Assembly: GCF_037042905.1 (NCBI RefSeq) | Contig: NC_087249.1 | Location: 39,825,401 to 39,889,400 of the forward strand | DNA from: Lytechinus pictus | Lineage: Eukaryota; Echinodermata; Echinoidea; Temnopleuroida; Toxopneustidae | DNA length: 64,000 nucleotides | Direction: 5' to 3' | Shown here: positions 1 to 12,000 of the stretch, piece after piece | Position numbering within the stretch: the first letter of the stretch is position 1 | Layout: each line of letters starts with the position of its first letter | Notes under the pieces: model-generated | What the model was told of the DNA's origin: nothing | Database searches by the model: none | The model's input: the letters and a program-made list of their open reading frames with translations, nothing else | Made by a program: the position numbers and the translations under genes

Positions 1-120
1 TTCAAAGAACTTCAGGAAAAGTTAGGGTAAGTGGGCCTTTATTACATGTACATGGCTGACTAGGGTATTGTACTGGAATAAGTGGAGTAGAAATTAGATA
101 TTGAATTCATTTATATCCAA

Positions 121-192
121 GTCCAACTCACAGTCACACACACACGCACACACCCACACACACCCACCCATCCACACACACCCACATCCAAG
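121..192 (+). repeat. CA-rich simple repeat
   Basis: Interrupted (CA)n with ccca variants. The rest of 1-1000 is AT-rich sequence in which no gene is seen. Confidence 0.85.
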
Positions 193-999
193 ATTCTAAA
201 CATGATAAATAACTTTAAAAATCATACAATATTAAACAAAAAGTAATAATTCCTTAATAAGTGAACAGGTATTCCTCAAAATACAAAAAAGTAGCATTTA
301 AAAAGAGCCCCCGAAATTTGACAAAAAAATTAAAATAGAGCCCCCGAAAAAAAATAAAATTGTCAGTGACTTAACTTTTAGCCAAAGTCAAAACCTAACT
401 AAAACAGGTTTAACAACACACAATCTAATTACAATACATTGTAAAACAATTATAAATACTTCCTTTGGTTGTTGATTGTAATTTTATAGTACATATATTT
501 CCTCCATCCATTTTGTTAATTGGGCAAAAAGCTCCCCTTGTATGTTGAAGAAGAGCTTTTTGAAGTGCTCCTCTACCGCTCTCCTTAAAAGTTCTAGGAG
601 AGCTTTTTATTGCTCCCCTTATAATTATAAAACCGAGTCCCTGACGACGCTCTTCTACTTTTAATAATTTCATGTCATTTTAGCGTTATTCTATAACAAT
701 ATTTTTGCCAAACGTTGCCAACCAACATTATTGCCCATCGACATAAGTGTTAACATCACATTCTAAACATAACTAACAGTTTGGCGCATTATTATTGTTG
801 CCCGATTCATCGGTGTGTGTGAGCCTTTGGCATCGCGAAGCCAGGCTTCATTGGGAGTAAGCCTACGTATCTTTTACTCCCCAGAAGCCTCCAGGCTACT
901 CAGAAGCCCAAGGCATTTGTTTATTGTGTGTGTGCCGGGTGCTACATAAGCACTTGCCCGATTGCCCAGGGCAAGTAAAAGTGTACACTGTAGGCCTAG

Positions 1000-1105
1000 A
1001 GATTAATAAAATCACAACAATTTACGTGATTTTTATATTAAAACAATAAAAGATGGATTTCCTAGGGAAATCCATCTTTGTTTACAAGTGTCTCTTATAT
1101 GATGG
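1000..1105 (+). repeat. inverted partner of 5425-5545, with hairpin
   Basis: Read on the minus strand this stretch matches 5428-5540: tataagagac, then a GATGGATTTCC hairpin, then ataaaaatcacgta, then ttgtgatttt. The hairpin stem here is a perfect 14 bp (1049-1062 with 1066-1079, loop TAG). Confidence 0.7.
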
Positions 1106-1344
1106 GGGACCTAAAGCTACGCACTTTGTTTTCAAACAATAACAAGTGGAACGCCTCTGGCAGTCTCGCCTGCATTACGCGATTTAATATAGCAGCAGTG
1201 CTAACTTTGAAAACTACTATAAAATAATCATTCACAAAAACATCATTCATATAATGACATAATACCACGTTCATTGACCATAAATGACATTTGAACGGAG
1301 ACTTAAGACTGTCAACTACACCCATGTCCACATTTCATTCACTC

Positions 1345-2400
1345 TATCCATAAACTTTCAAAGTTATGATGGCACTTCAACAATTACCCCAACATGGCCT
1401 AAGTTTATTGACCTTAACTGACCTTTGACTTGGTTTTGTGACCTGAAACTCACAGGGGATGTTCAGTGATGCTTGATTACTCTTATATCCCAAGTTTTAT
1501 GAACTAGATCCATAAACTTTCACAGTTAGGATGGTAATTCAACAAATACCCCCAACACGGCCAAAGTTCATTGACCTTTAATGACCTTTGACCAAGGTCA
1601 TGTGACCTGAAACTCGTACAGGATGTTCAGTGATACTTGATTACTCTTATGTCCAAGTTTTATGAACTAGATCCATAAACTTTCAGAGCTAGGATGGTAA
1701 TTTAACATATACCCCCAACACGGCCAAAGTTCATTGACCTTAAATGACCATTGACCATGGTCATGTGACCTGAAATTCGCACAGGATATTCAGTGGTACT
1801 TGATTAACCTAATGTCCAAGTTTCATGAACTAAATCCATAAATTTTCAAAGTTATGATGGTAATTCAACAAATACCCCCAACTTGGCCAAAGTTCATTGA
1901 CCCTAAATGACCTATGACCTGGTCATGTGACCTGAAACTCGCACAGGATATTCAGTGGTACTTGATTAACCTAATGTCTAAGTTTCATGAACTAAATCCA
2001 TAAATTTTCAAAGTTATGATGGTAATTCAACAAATACCCCCAACTTGACCAAAGTTCATTGACCCTAAATGACCTTTGACCTTGGTCACGTGACCTGAAA
2101 CTCGACCAGGATTTTCACTAATACTTGATTATCCTTATGCCCAAGTTTCATGAACTAGGTCCATATACTTTCTAAGTTATGTCATTTCAAAAACTTAACC
2201 TTCGGTTAAGATTTTGAAAATAATTTTCCCAACATGGTCTAAGTTCATTGACCCTAAATGACCTTGGTCATGTGACCTGAAACTCGGGCAGGATGTTCAT
2301 TAATACTTGATTAACCTTATGTCCAAGTTTCATGAACTAGGTCCATATACTTTCTAAGTTATGATGTCATTTCAAAAACTTAACCTTAGGTTAAGATTTT
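1345..2400 (+). repeat. tandem array, period about 162 bp, six copies
   Basis: The phrase atgaactagatccata recurs at about 1499, 1663, 1825, 1987, 2149 and 2332, with an earlier partial copy at 1345. Each unit contains caaagttcattgacc, a TGACCTTTGACC-like block, tgtgacctgaaactcg and a cttgatta stretch. The last units carry an insertion (ccttcggttaag). Confidence 0.9.
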
Positions 2401-2473
2401 ATGTTGACGCCGCCGCCGCCGCTCGTTCATATCATATTTCCTGCATCACAGCCCCACTTTTGCTTTCAGAATT

Positions 2474-3060
2474 CTTAGCACATCGGCCTCATCACATGGA
2501 TCATGAACTCGGCAACATTAAAAAAACTCGACGACAGGCGACAACAAACTCATATTAATTTGATTGGAAGTTTATATTCTGAAATTTATATACCGGTACG
2601 GTACCAAACGTTACGCCTGCGTTATCTCGCTTTAATACATAATATACAGAAATAACCTTACCAGAACAGAACTTGAAGTCAAAATATCCAGTTTAATCTA
2701 GCCTCATTTCCGTCTGAATCTGGTATGCTGTATTGCGCTGTTATACACACATAATACCCGCGCCTCGCTCAGCTCGCGAGCGAAGAGGGAGCTGTTCAAA
2801 ATGGCGTCAATCCGGAGCAACGAAAGTTCAGAATCAGCCAAACAAAAAGTCAGTTCCACAAAAGAGAGCTCTCCAGAAAATGTTGAGAAACCGTCTACAA
2901 GGAAGCCTATTAAACAGGTCTACAATGGTAGAAGTTTCATGCAAGATATATTTTCGGAGTCAATTTTAGGTATGTAACAAAAGCTAACATTGGTTGGCTT
3001 GCCCAGTGTCACTGTCAGTGACAGTCGCAAGCGGCCACGCTGCGTAAACCGACATGTAGG
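2474..3060 (+). repeat. direct duplication, copy 1 (CWH43 promoter and exon 1)
   Basis: About 587 bases matching 4692-5289 almost base for base, with only a few substitutions and two short insertions in the downstream copy (cgcgct near the promoter, cagtg after the exon). It covers sequence before the promoter, the CpG-rich promoter, exon 1 and about 90 bases of intron. Confidence 0.93.
2801..2969 (+). CDS. CWH43: CWH43 exon 1, upstream copy
   Basis: ATG in the context caaaATGG, 56 codons plus one base, then donor GTATGT. The protein starts [15 protein letters not shown] and ends [12 protein letters not shown]. The last 11 residues continue into exon 2 (FIFWSVLHG...) and match the vertebrate N-terminus pattern EILLESLLG..SWSLYH, which is what ties this exon to the gene 14.5 kb downstream. 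The first 45 residues are a polar Ser/Lys/Glu extension. The sequence just before the ATG is CpG-rich (ctcgcgagcg), suggesting promoter DNA. A near-identical copy lies 2.2 kb downstream; which one is used cannot be told from sequence. Confidence 0.82.
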
Positions 3061-6000
3061 ACCCATACGAGAAGATCGTTCATATCATATTTCCTGCATC
3101 ACAGCCCCACTTTTGCTTTCAGAATTCTGTCTAGCATTCAATGTCTTGACATGAATTTTAGACAAGGGAATACGGGAAGGTTCAAGATACATGAAATTTG
3201 CGATTTTGTTCAGGTGTTTTTCTTGTCTGCTTTGAACCACTACCGGTAGTTCTCAGTACGTGTGTGGCGGTATCTTACAGACAGCAAAATAGGGGGAAAA
3301 AATGCTAGTAGGCTACCGGTATACCGTATTTTCAATGGGAGCTCTGGGCAGGAATAAAGTGAATGATAATTAAAAATAAAAAGTCGGAAGGAGTAAAGAT
3401 GGGGATTGAAGATTGATTTTGAGATGATGGATGATAGAGAGAAATGAAGGAAAGGCAAATGAAAGAAATTAATTGTCAAATAATACCAATAATTTGTCAA
3501 ACAAAATAACTTCCACGGAAAGGTAAAGCGCCAGCTTACGTTGACGTTGCGATAAACATTACACATGCATGTCTTATTCGGCTAGCTGCACCGCGCTGTG
3601 CGATCGATTGGCGTCTGAACTTTGCCGCGATGACTAAAAAATGACAACAAAGACAGAGTCACACCATTAAAAAAAGTCAGTTTCATGAAGGTAGGTGCGT
3701 TTGTTACCGTGATATAACTTTGAGGGACATTTACGGCAGATACCGGTAGTCATAGTTGCTTCCCTTTTATACCCGCGGCTCATACCCCTCTAAACGGGAT
3801 TGCCCCAAGCGGCTACGCTCGGCCACCCGACGCGAGTTGAAAACTGGTAGTGGTATCGGGCTGAGATTGGCTTGGCTCAGACCTGTCACCGTGTATAAAC
3901 CGCACCCCCGACTTTTGATTCTGTCCCGCCGAGAAAAAGGTGCGGTTAATACACCGTTACTTACGGTACTGCATTACTGGATTTGAATTGAAGTCAGAAT
4001 CTAAACCAAGAATAAGATCTAACTTAAGTTAAACAGCCCAGTCACTCACCCTAGTAGTATAATAACAGATCTCTGCAGTCTGCTACATGTAGCTCAGCTC
4101 AGCTAAGTCGTCAATCACAATCACTTCTCATCACATTCACACTCACAGTCGACCTAACTCAACTGTGTTAGACCTGTACTATGTAGGCCTACATATCTAC
4201 ATGTATGGTCAGTTCCCCCATGTCTGTGCGGTCTCCCAAGTCTGCGCACCCGCGTATCTGCGCGATTCTAGTAAAAGAAGATACGCAACGAGCACGAACT
4301 TTACACATGCAATACATAGACAGGTATTCATAAAAAAATCCGACTCAAAATGGTGAAAAAATAATGAATTCAGGGCATTTCATGTGACGGCCTCAAAATA
4401 CAGCCTTTCTCATCAAAATCTCTGAATCGTGTGCAAAGTGAATGAGTGCGCAGACATGGGGTACCGGTACCATTTTTTTTTTCAATCTGAAAATGACTGC
4501 CCAAGGTTTTTTCAAGAAAATCCTATATTTTCTTTTATTTTTTAATGAGAAATTTGGTATACTTACTCTCAATAATATAAGGAACATTATTATCCAAAAG
4601 ATTTTGTGAAATAAGAAGAAATTCATGTTAAATCTTAACTCAAATTGTTAGGTGCGCAGACTAAGGGCCCACCATCATACCTAGTCCTACGCTTAGCACA
4701 TCGGCCTCATCACATGGATCATGAACTCGGCAACATTAAAAAAACTCGACGACAGGCGACAACAAACTCATATTAATTTGATTGGAAGTTTATATTCTGA
4801 AATTTATATACCGGTACGGTACCAAACGTTACGCCTGCGTTATCTCGCTTTAATACATAATATACAGAAATAACCTTACCAGAACAGAACTTGAAGTCAA
4901 AATATCCAGTTTAATCTAGCCTCATTTCCGTCTGAATCTGGTATGCTGTATTGCGCTGTTATACACACATAATACCCGCGCCTCGCGCTCGCTCAGCTCG
5001 CGAGCGAAGAGGGAGCTGTTCAAAATGGCGTCAATCCGGAGCAACGAAAGTTCAGAATCAGCCAAACAAAAAGTCAGTTCCACAAAAGAGAGCTCTCCAG
5101 AAAATGTTGAGAAACCGTCTACAAGGAAGCCTATTAAACAGGTCTACAATGGTAGAAGTTTCATGCGAGATATATTTTCGGAGTCAATTTTAGGTACGTA
5201 ACAAAAGCTAACATTGGTTGGCTTGCCCAGTGCAGTGTCACTGTCAGTGACAGTCGCAAGCGGCCACGCTGCGTAAACCGACATGTAGGTCCCATTCATA
5301 GTTCCTGCTGTTGGGTGTACAGCCTATACAGGAGGCGCGGCGTGGACTAGCCTTGATCTCCATGATGATATTTATTAATATTTTGACATATACTTCATCA
5401 TGGAGCCTTGATGAACCGCCTGCCATATATGTATAAGAGACTCATCAAAACAATGATGGATTTCCCTAAGGCCTAGGAAATCCATCTAAGATAAAAATCA
5501 CGTAGGCCTAGGCTAAATAAATGTTTGTCACTTTGTGATTTTGGCTGCCGTGATTTTCTTTAAAATTTTAAATTATTGCCTTATTGGCAAATTTTAGTTT
5601 TACACCTTCATACGCCTAATGCGTATGAAGGTTTCAAAAATTGGTTAATAAAAAGGTTAAAAATTGAAGATTTCTTACCAGACGTCAGACCGATCTCGTG
5701 TAGATCCCTCGATCCGTTTGTCAACAAAGCAAATACAATAGGTCTGACCCTTAATTGTCACTTGATCGAACCGCATCGTTATGACATGTATGACGTACCT
5801 TTGATTAGCGATGTTACAAAATGCCGTTTTGAAGAACAATTTATTATAGATCCACTAATACTAAAATTTAATACGTGATTATAATAATTATTTGGCCTTG
5901 AAATTCCTGGAGAAAGAAAGTCTCACAATTCACAAGATTTTGCAGGGATGAGCATGATCGGTTAAAGGAGAATGAAACTCTTGGAGCAAGTTAGCTTTTG

Positions 6001-9000
6001 TGAAAGCAGAAAAATCAAAGAATAAGATCAACAAAACTTTGAGTAAAATAGGACTAGCAATAAAAGAGTTATGAGCATTTGAATGTCGAGATCACTAATG
6101 CTATTAGAGGTGGGCTATAGAGGGTCAATATTAGGTCACATTTTCAGAACATGCTCATCACACCCTAGTTTGATGAGTTTGTGCCTGCTGACACCATTTT
6201 TGAAAAAAAAAATTAAAAAAATGTGAAATCCGGGGTGCCCTGACCGAAAACGTAAAAAATCCAAGATGGCCGCCGTTTTGGCTAAAAAGAGACAATTTTG
6301 GCTGTTACTCGGTCATTTTTTTGTCTATTGTAATAATTTTGGTGTCTAACCCCATGTTTTAGGGGTCAAAGAAATTGAATATAATGATATTTTTGGTGTT
6401 AAACCTAATCTTCTACATTATACTCACCTTTTCCCCATATTTAATGTTAAATTTTCATTCTCCTTCACCCCTACCCCAACAGCAATTGTACTTTTTTCTG
6501 TATTTTCTTCAAGTCATGCTAGCTATGATATTCTTAATAATGAATTCTAGCTATTAAAGGTGTTTTTTTTTTTGTATTTTAAACAATACAGCAAGAAGTA
6601 TACAAATAACTTACATACATGTATGTGTCAAGCAGAAAACCTGTATGTGGCTGGTGAATTTCGAGTCGACAGGCATGGTAACTGTGGAGCCAATAGTAAT
6701 ACTGTATCTGCTTAAAAGTACCAATTAATAAGATTTTGGTCATTAGACCTCTAGTCAGAGAGTACATACAGGTCCACTGTGGGTGTACATATTTAATTGT
6801 AAAATGACTTGAATAAGCCTTCTACAATATGCCAATTGTCAAGCACAAATGTCATGTTTCTGCTGGAAGTTGTATCCCATGAGCCAATTACATTACATGG
6901 AAGGATCTGCATCGGCAGTACTGTATGTACATCATCTTTCTTTGGCCATCTCCATTGCTCATGCTGATCTTTTCCTTTCACTCTTTCCATGTGCTCGATT
7001 TCATATCCGTCTTTATTTTGGTCTCGACACATACCAAGGTACCAGTTTCGTTTATCTTTGTAATCCCATATCACAATACAGAACTCATTGATGCCCACTT
7101 CTTTATCGGTATTTTCTTCAAGGTTGGAATGGGCAGTTGGCTGTGTGATCCCACTGGATGGCTTTAGATTGAATGCATTCACCATGTCATCTTCAGTTGG
7201 AAGATCAGGGGCAGGGAGATTATCAGACTCTCCTCCAGTCAATAGAAGAGTCAAGTTCACCTTCATTTGTGTTTCACATAGTTGGTTGACCTTATACAAG
7301 TGTGGGCGCACCAAGTAATCTCGATGGGAGATGTGTCTGCGATATGACAGCTCTGCACGTAACATAGTTTTAAGCTTGGTGGGATCTTGGGTATCCAGGC
7401 ATTCCTGAAGCTCATCAACATTTGTTAAAGGACCTCCCCATGTTTTACATTTCTGTAACAGCCTATGCACATACTCTACTGCTTGTTGTGCTTGGGCCAC
7501 ATTTCGCTGAAGCTTTTCCTGAGAGAGGATGTTGCTCTTCCACCCATTTCTGTTCACTCTTATCCAACACTTTTGCAATGTTATGGGTCACTTTTTCCAC
7601 AGTTACTACACCAGCCTTGTTCAAAGTCATATCATCTCGAATACCCTTGCCGGTGAAGTTTCTATTGGAAGCAGCTGCAGACCGTTTTGCGAGTTTGTCA
7701 AACTTTGACAGATCCCGCTCACACTGCAAATTGTTTGTAGGTAGATTGGTGAGATCTTCTGGTGTGAGTTTGTGGAGTTCAGTTGCTCTAGGTTCTGCCA
7801 AACCCGTTTCTGCTGTTTGCTGAAATCCATACTCACGTCCTCTCTGAGTGGCTAAATCTTTGGCAGCTTGCTGACACATTTGCTGCAGAAGATACATGCC
7901 TACAGTTGTCTCTGGTTTTTCCACTTGGAAAGAGTATGGTACCTTGTATGAAGACAGCGTATCTGTCTTGTTATTCAGCAGATCATCATGAAGACGTGGG
8001 AGGATGGTCACTAGATCATTCTGAGAGCTGACTTCTACCATATTAAGGAATGGGAGGGTTATGCAGTATGTGAACCAGGCCAATACCTTCAATGCTAGCA
8101 TGATGAAGTCACACTCAAGGTACAGATGGCAGGCTTGAACAAGTAGGTTGTTGGATTTGGTGTTCTGCAATGTTGCCTCATACTCTGGGATGTGATATAG
8201 AATGGCCGCAGCAGTGTATCCCATCTGAGCAAATCGGCGTTCTTTAAAGAGGCTGTGCTTCTTTGTTTTGCCTGCAGATGCAACCTCACACTCGAAGATC
8301 TCCCACATGGACGACTTGTGTCCATCATTACTTACTAGTTTTGTCAGTGCCTGTATTGCTGCTATGATTACACTCTTCTTGAGGAAGGATTTCAGGGTCG
8401 GCATGTGTGCAATTAGCTTTTCACGAAGCCCTAACTTGACTTCATGCTGAACAAGGGTAGAGATATTGCCTGCATCAAATACCTCACATGTGTGGCTCAC
8501 ACACAACAAGTGTAGAGGTATGTGCTGACTGTTAAGAGATGCTGCTATTTGAGACTCAATGTGTAGGTTTTTGGCAACTGAGTCAGTCATAAATGCAAAA
8601 ACCTTCTTCCACAGATCCTCTTGTGAGGCTTGGTTGCACGTAGCAAGAGAGAGACGCTTGATAACTTCAACCATTAACCTTGTGATATTTTCTCGATTTT
8701 CAAGAGCCATAGACAAAGGTCGCATTCTGAAGAGTTTCCCACTTGCTAGTCGGACAATTATGGATGTCCACTCTCCAGAAATCCTACGCCGTGTTGTAGT
8801 ATCATAGTGTATAGTCACTTTGTCTTCACCAGATGCATCAAGAATAGCCAGTGCAGCATTACGTTCTTGCTGTATTGCTTGCATGTGTTTCTCACGTGCA
8901 AGGACACGGGCTGAAGGCAGAACATGCTGGTAAGTTGCTGCATACTCTGCAGCTTTCCTAGGACGCTTAGGAGACTTGCTAGTAGCTTGACCTGCAGTTT

Positions 9001-12000
9001 GAAAATAAAAAAGGACACAGCTTTTGTACTAGTACAAGAAACATTTTTTTTCTTTTTCATATTCACTTTCTCGTTCTCTCTTTATCATGATTTATTATTA
9101 TGCAATGCTGTAATCTATGCTAACATTATCCTGAATATGTTGGCTGATTGGACATTTAGAAATGTTATATCTTGATCAATTTATACATTGTATTTTGTTC
9201 CCTTGTAAACTGAATGCAACTTAGCCTACAGGCTTGAATGTATTACTCACCCAATTCATTCTGTAGAGCTTCATCTGCAGATAAGAAAAAAAACACTTCA
9301 CTGGTCACTTGAAATGATCGACGTGCTTGTTCTACACTTATTGAGGCTTGGCTGCTTGCTGATGCCAGAGCGCACTTAATTTTGGGGTCAAAGTTGCGTT
9401 TTCCAGTACGAATTGGAACAGCCGAGTTGACATCAAGAGTAGTCTGAGTGGCTTCATCAACTTTTGGCACGGTTTGTCGAATTGAGCCTGCCCTTGTAAA
9501 TGAGGTATTTAAGTCAGTTGACACAGACATGTGATCATCCTGATAATCGGCATCCATCGCAGCAGCAGGCAGTCTTGCACCATCTTCAATAAAAGCCAGT
9601 TCTGCTTCTTCGGCCTGACGATGCTCCAATGCTTCACTTCGCTCCTGTTCACCAGCAACATCATACTCAAGATCGATCTGATCACTCAGTGCCATCTTTC
9701 TAGCACCAAATTTTTTATCGTAATAGAAGGCACGTTCATCAGGATCAAACTTGTCAGGATCAGAAGTCGGCTTCAAAATGTCAAATAACCCTGACACTTC
9801 AGCTTTCCATCTGAGGTGATGAATTCGCCTTTCCTTTCTTGCCTTTTTGAGAACTTTACTTGAGTATGCTTGTATTGCACTATACAGCCTTTTCTTGATT
9901 GGGTTGAGAGTCAGTACATGTTCTTCAGAAAATGCCTTCTGCCACTGAAATTGGAGGGCTTCAGCAAACTTGTGAATTGCGTGTTTCTGCTTTGTAGATT
10001 CACGTTTGGAAGAATAGTTGGTTATAGTCAGAACACACTCACTTGTGGTAGGTAGCATGTCCATGAAGACAAATACCAAATGGTCATTGGTTTCAGCAGC
10101 CATGTCTTCCAAGTTGAATCATACATGTAGTAAAGGCACATTGTGTCAGCAATTATGGACCCCAGAATTAGACCAGAGAACTGGGAATGACTGCCAATAA
10201 AGTGGCATGAGTGGAGGTAGCAAAAGACAATCCTCCTTCATTTTATAGCCACTTTCAGCCACAGAGTGAGATGATGACTTTACCATATGATGCAAGGAGA
10301 GGAACATGATGTATTACATAACATTTGTTTGTCATAGATAAGTACATAAATGGCATCAAATTCCCCATCAAACATGAGGAAAGTATTACTAAATGGTAGG
10401 GATCAGCAGATGGTTGAGAAATAAGGATTAGGTGGTGATGTAGTGACATTACATGCATTGATGAAGGGAGCTGTGCTGGAACTAGTTGTCTATACTTACA
10501 AAGTGGAAGATAAAATTTTGGATAATGGGCATGAGACAAGGAGAAGCAAAAAAAACGAAGGCTTAAACTAACGATTGTGATGCACACGTCAGCTGTAGAA
10601 TCGCGATATTGTAATAATTCGCATTTTTTGAGAAAATAAGTAGAAATTTGATTAAATACTGATATAACATGAATTTGAACACTTATATATTAAAATGAAT
10701 GTCATAAATGGGTTCAGTGACCCCAAAAACATAGGTTTAGACATCAAAACTAGGCTAAGAGATTAAAAAATGACCAACTTATGGCCAAAAACACGTTTTT
10801 TTAGGCAAACCGGCGGCCATCTTGGATTTTCGGGTTTTTCGGCCAGGGCACCCTGGATTTCGCATTTTTTTCATTTTTTTTTCTGATTATGGTGTCAGTG
10901 TGCACTAATTCATCAAACTAAGGTGTGATGAGCATGTTCTGAAAATGTCACCCTCTATAGCCCACCTCTAATGCTATGGAGATCCTCCCATCGGCAATGC
11001 GACCAAGATCTGTGATGTCACACACGTACAACTCTCCCATTTGGACACTGAAAATATACCCCAAAACATATCTTTTTGCTCATTCTAATCATATGACAAA
11101 CGATTCATCAATGATATAATGTTGTGAAACCTCTGTACTTGTCATCTCATAAAGAGAACACCTCACCTTGTGATAGACTCTATAAAAGTGAGAATATACG
11201 TGAAATAAGTACTAAAGTAATGAGGGAGTTGTACGTGTGTGATATCACAGATCTTGGTCGCATTGCCGATGGGAGGATCTACATGGCACTAGTGATCTCA
11301 ATATTCAAATGCTCATAACTTTCTTATTATTCATTCAATCTTCCTCAAACTTTCAACAATATGTTTCTTTGATTTTTCTCTTTGATATGGATTCAGCTGG
11401 TTTCAAGGGTTTCATTCTCCTTTAAGGGTTAGCATTGAGGTGAAAAATTTTTTTAAAGGTATTTCTATCAAAATTGCTTTTAAATAATCTTTGAATATAT
11501 CTCAGGTTTCAAATAAATTAATTTCATGAAGATTGATGATTCCAAAAGTACTGACATAGTCCATTATATTCATGGGGGTGCTGTTACCTCTCATCACGGA
11601 CGGACATTTTTACTTAAATCAAATTCACTCTAGTTTTATTGTTTTTAAGGTTACTCTAATTTGGTTTGGATGTTCTTGCACTCTGAACATTAATCTATTA
11701 TCAAACATAAATTAGTAGAAAAAAAATATTGGGAACTAATTTTTTTTGGTAGGTGTTAACATTTCCATTTTGAAATTTCCGTCCGTGATGAAAAAAAAGA
11801 TGAAAAGTTTTTTTATTCTTTATCAGAATAGAAATAAAAAATAAAAAGGTGTAGAGGTATCTCACTAAACACTGTACATACATTATTTTATTTGAACATA
11901 GCTGAAATCCATACACTTTATCCATATCATAAACTTAATAAAAAATGATCACGGACGGACATTAATTTCATCACGGACGGACAAAGTAAATTCACTCACA

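Larger units (their letters stand above)
2425..3127 (+). repeat. 51-base direct repeat flanking duplication copy 1
   Basis: The sequence beginning gttcatatcatatttcctgc and ending tttcagaattct occurs at 2425-2475 and again at 3077-3127, bracketing copy 1 of the exon-1 duplication. It is not found beside copy 2. Confidence 0.85.
5962..11425. mobile_element. foldback MITE, about 591 bp, split by a nested transposon
   Basis: Outer arms 5962-6104 and 10978-11425 begin TTAAAGGAGAATGAAAC and end with its complement, GTTTCATTCTCCTTTAA allowing changes. TTAA at both edges suggests a TTAA target duplication. Without the insertion the element is about 591 bp, like the intact copies at 39664-40253 and 51235-51801. 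Inside, a second inverted pair (gatcctcccatnggcaatgcg) makes a long foldback. Confidence 0.9.

Noticed and set aside
1345-2400. CRISPR-like array
   Set aside because: The repeats are long, imperfect and without constant short repeat plus unique spacer structure, and this is an animal genome.
5025-5878. Two-exon gene joining exon 1 at 5193 to the open frame at 5595
   Set aside because: The phase fits, but exon 1 joins far better to CWH43 exon 2 at 17464, where the protein continues a conserved family block; the 5595 frame has no recognised relation.
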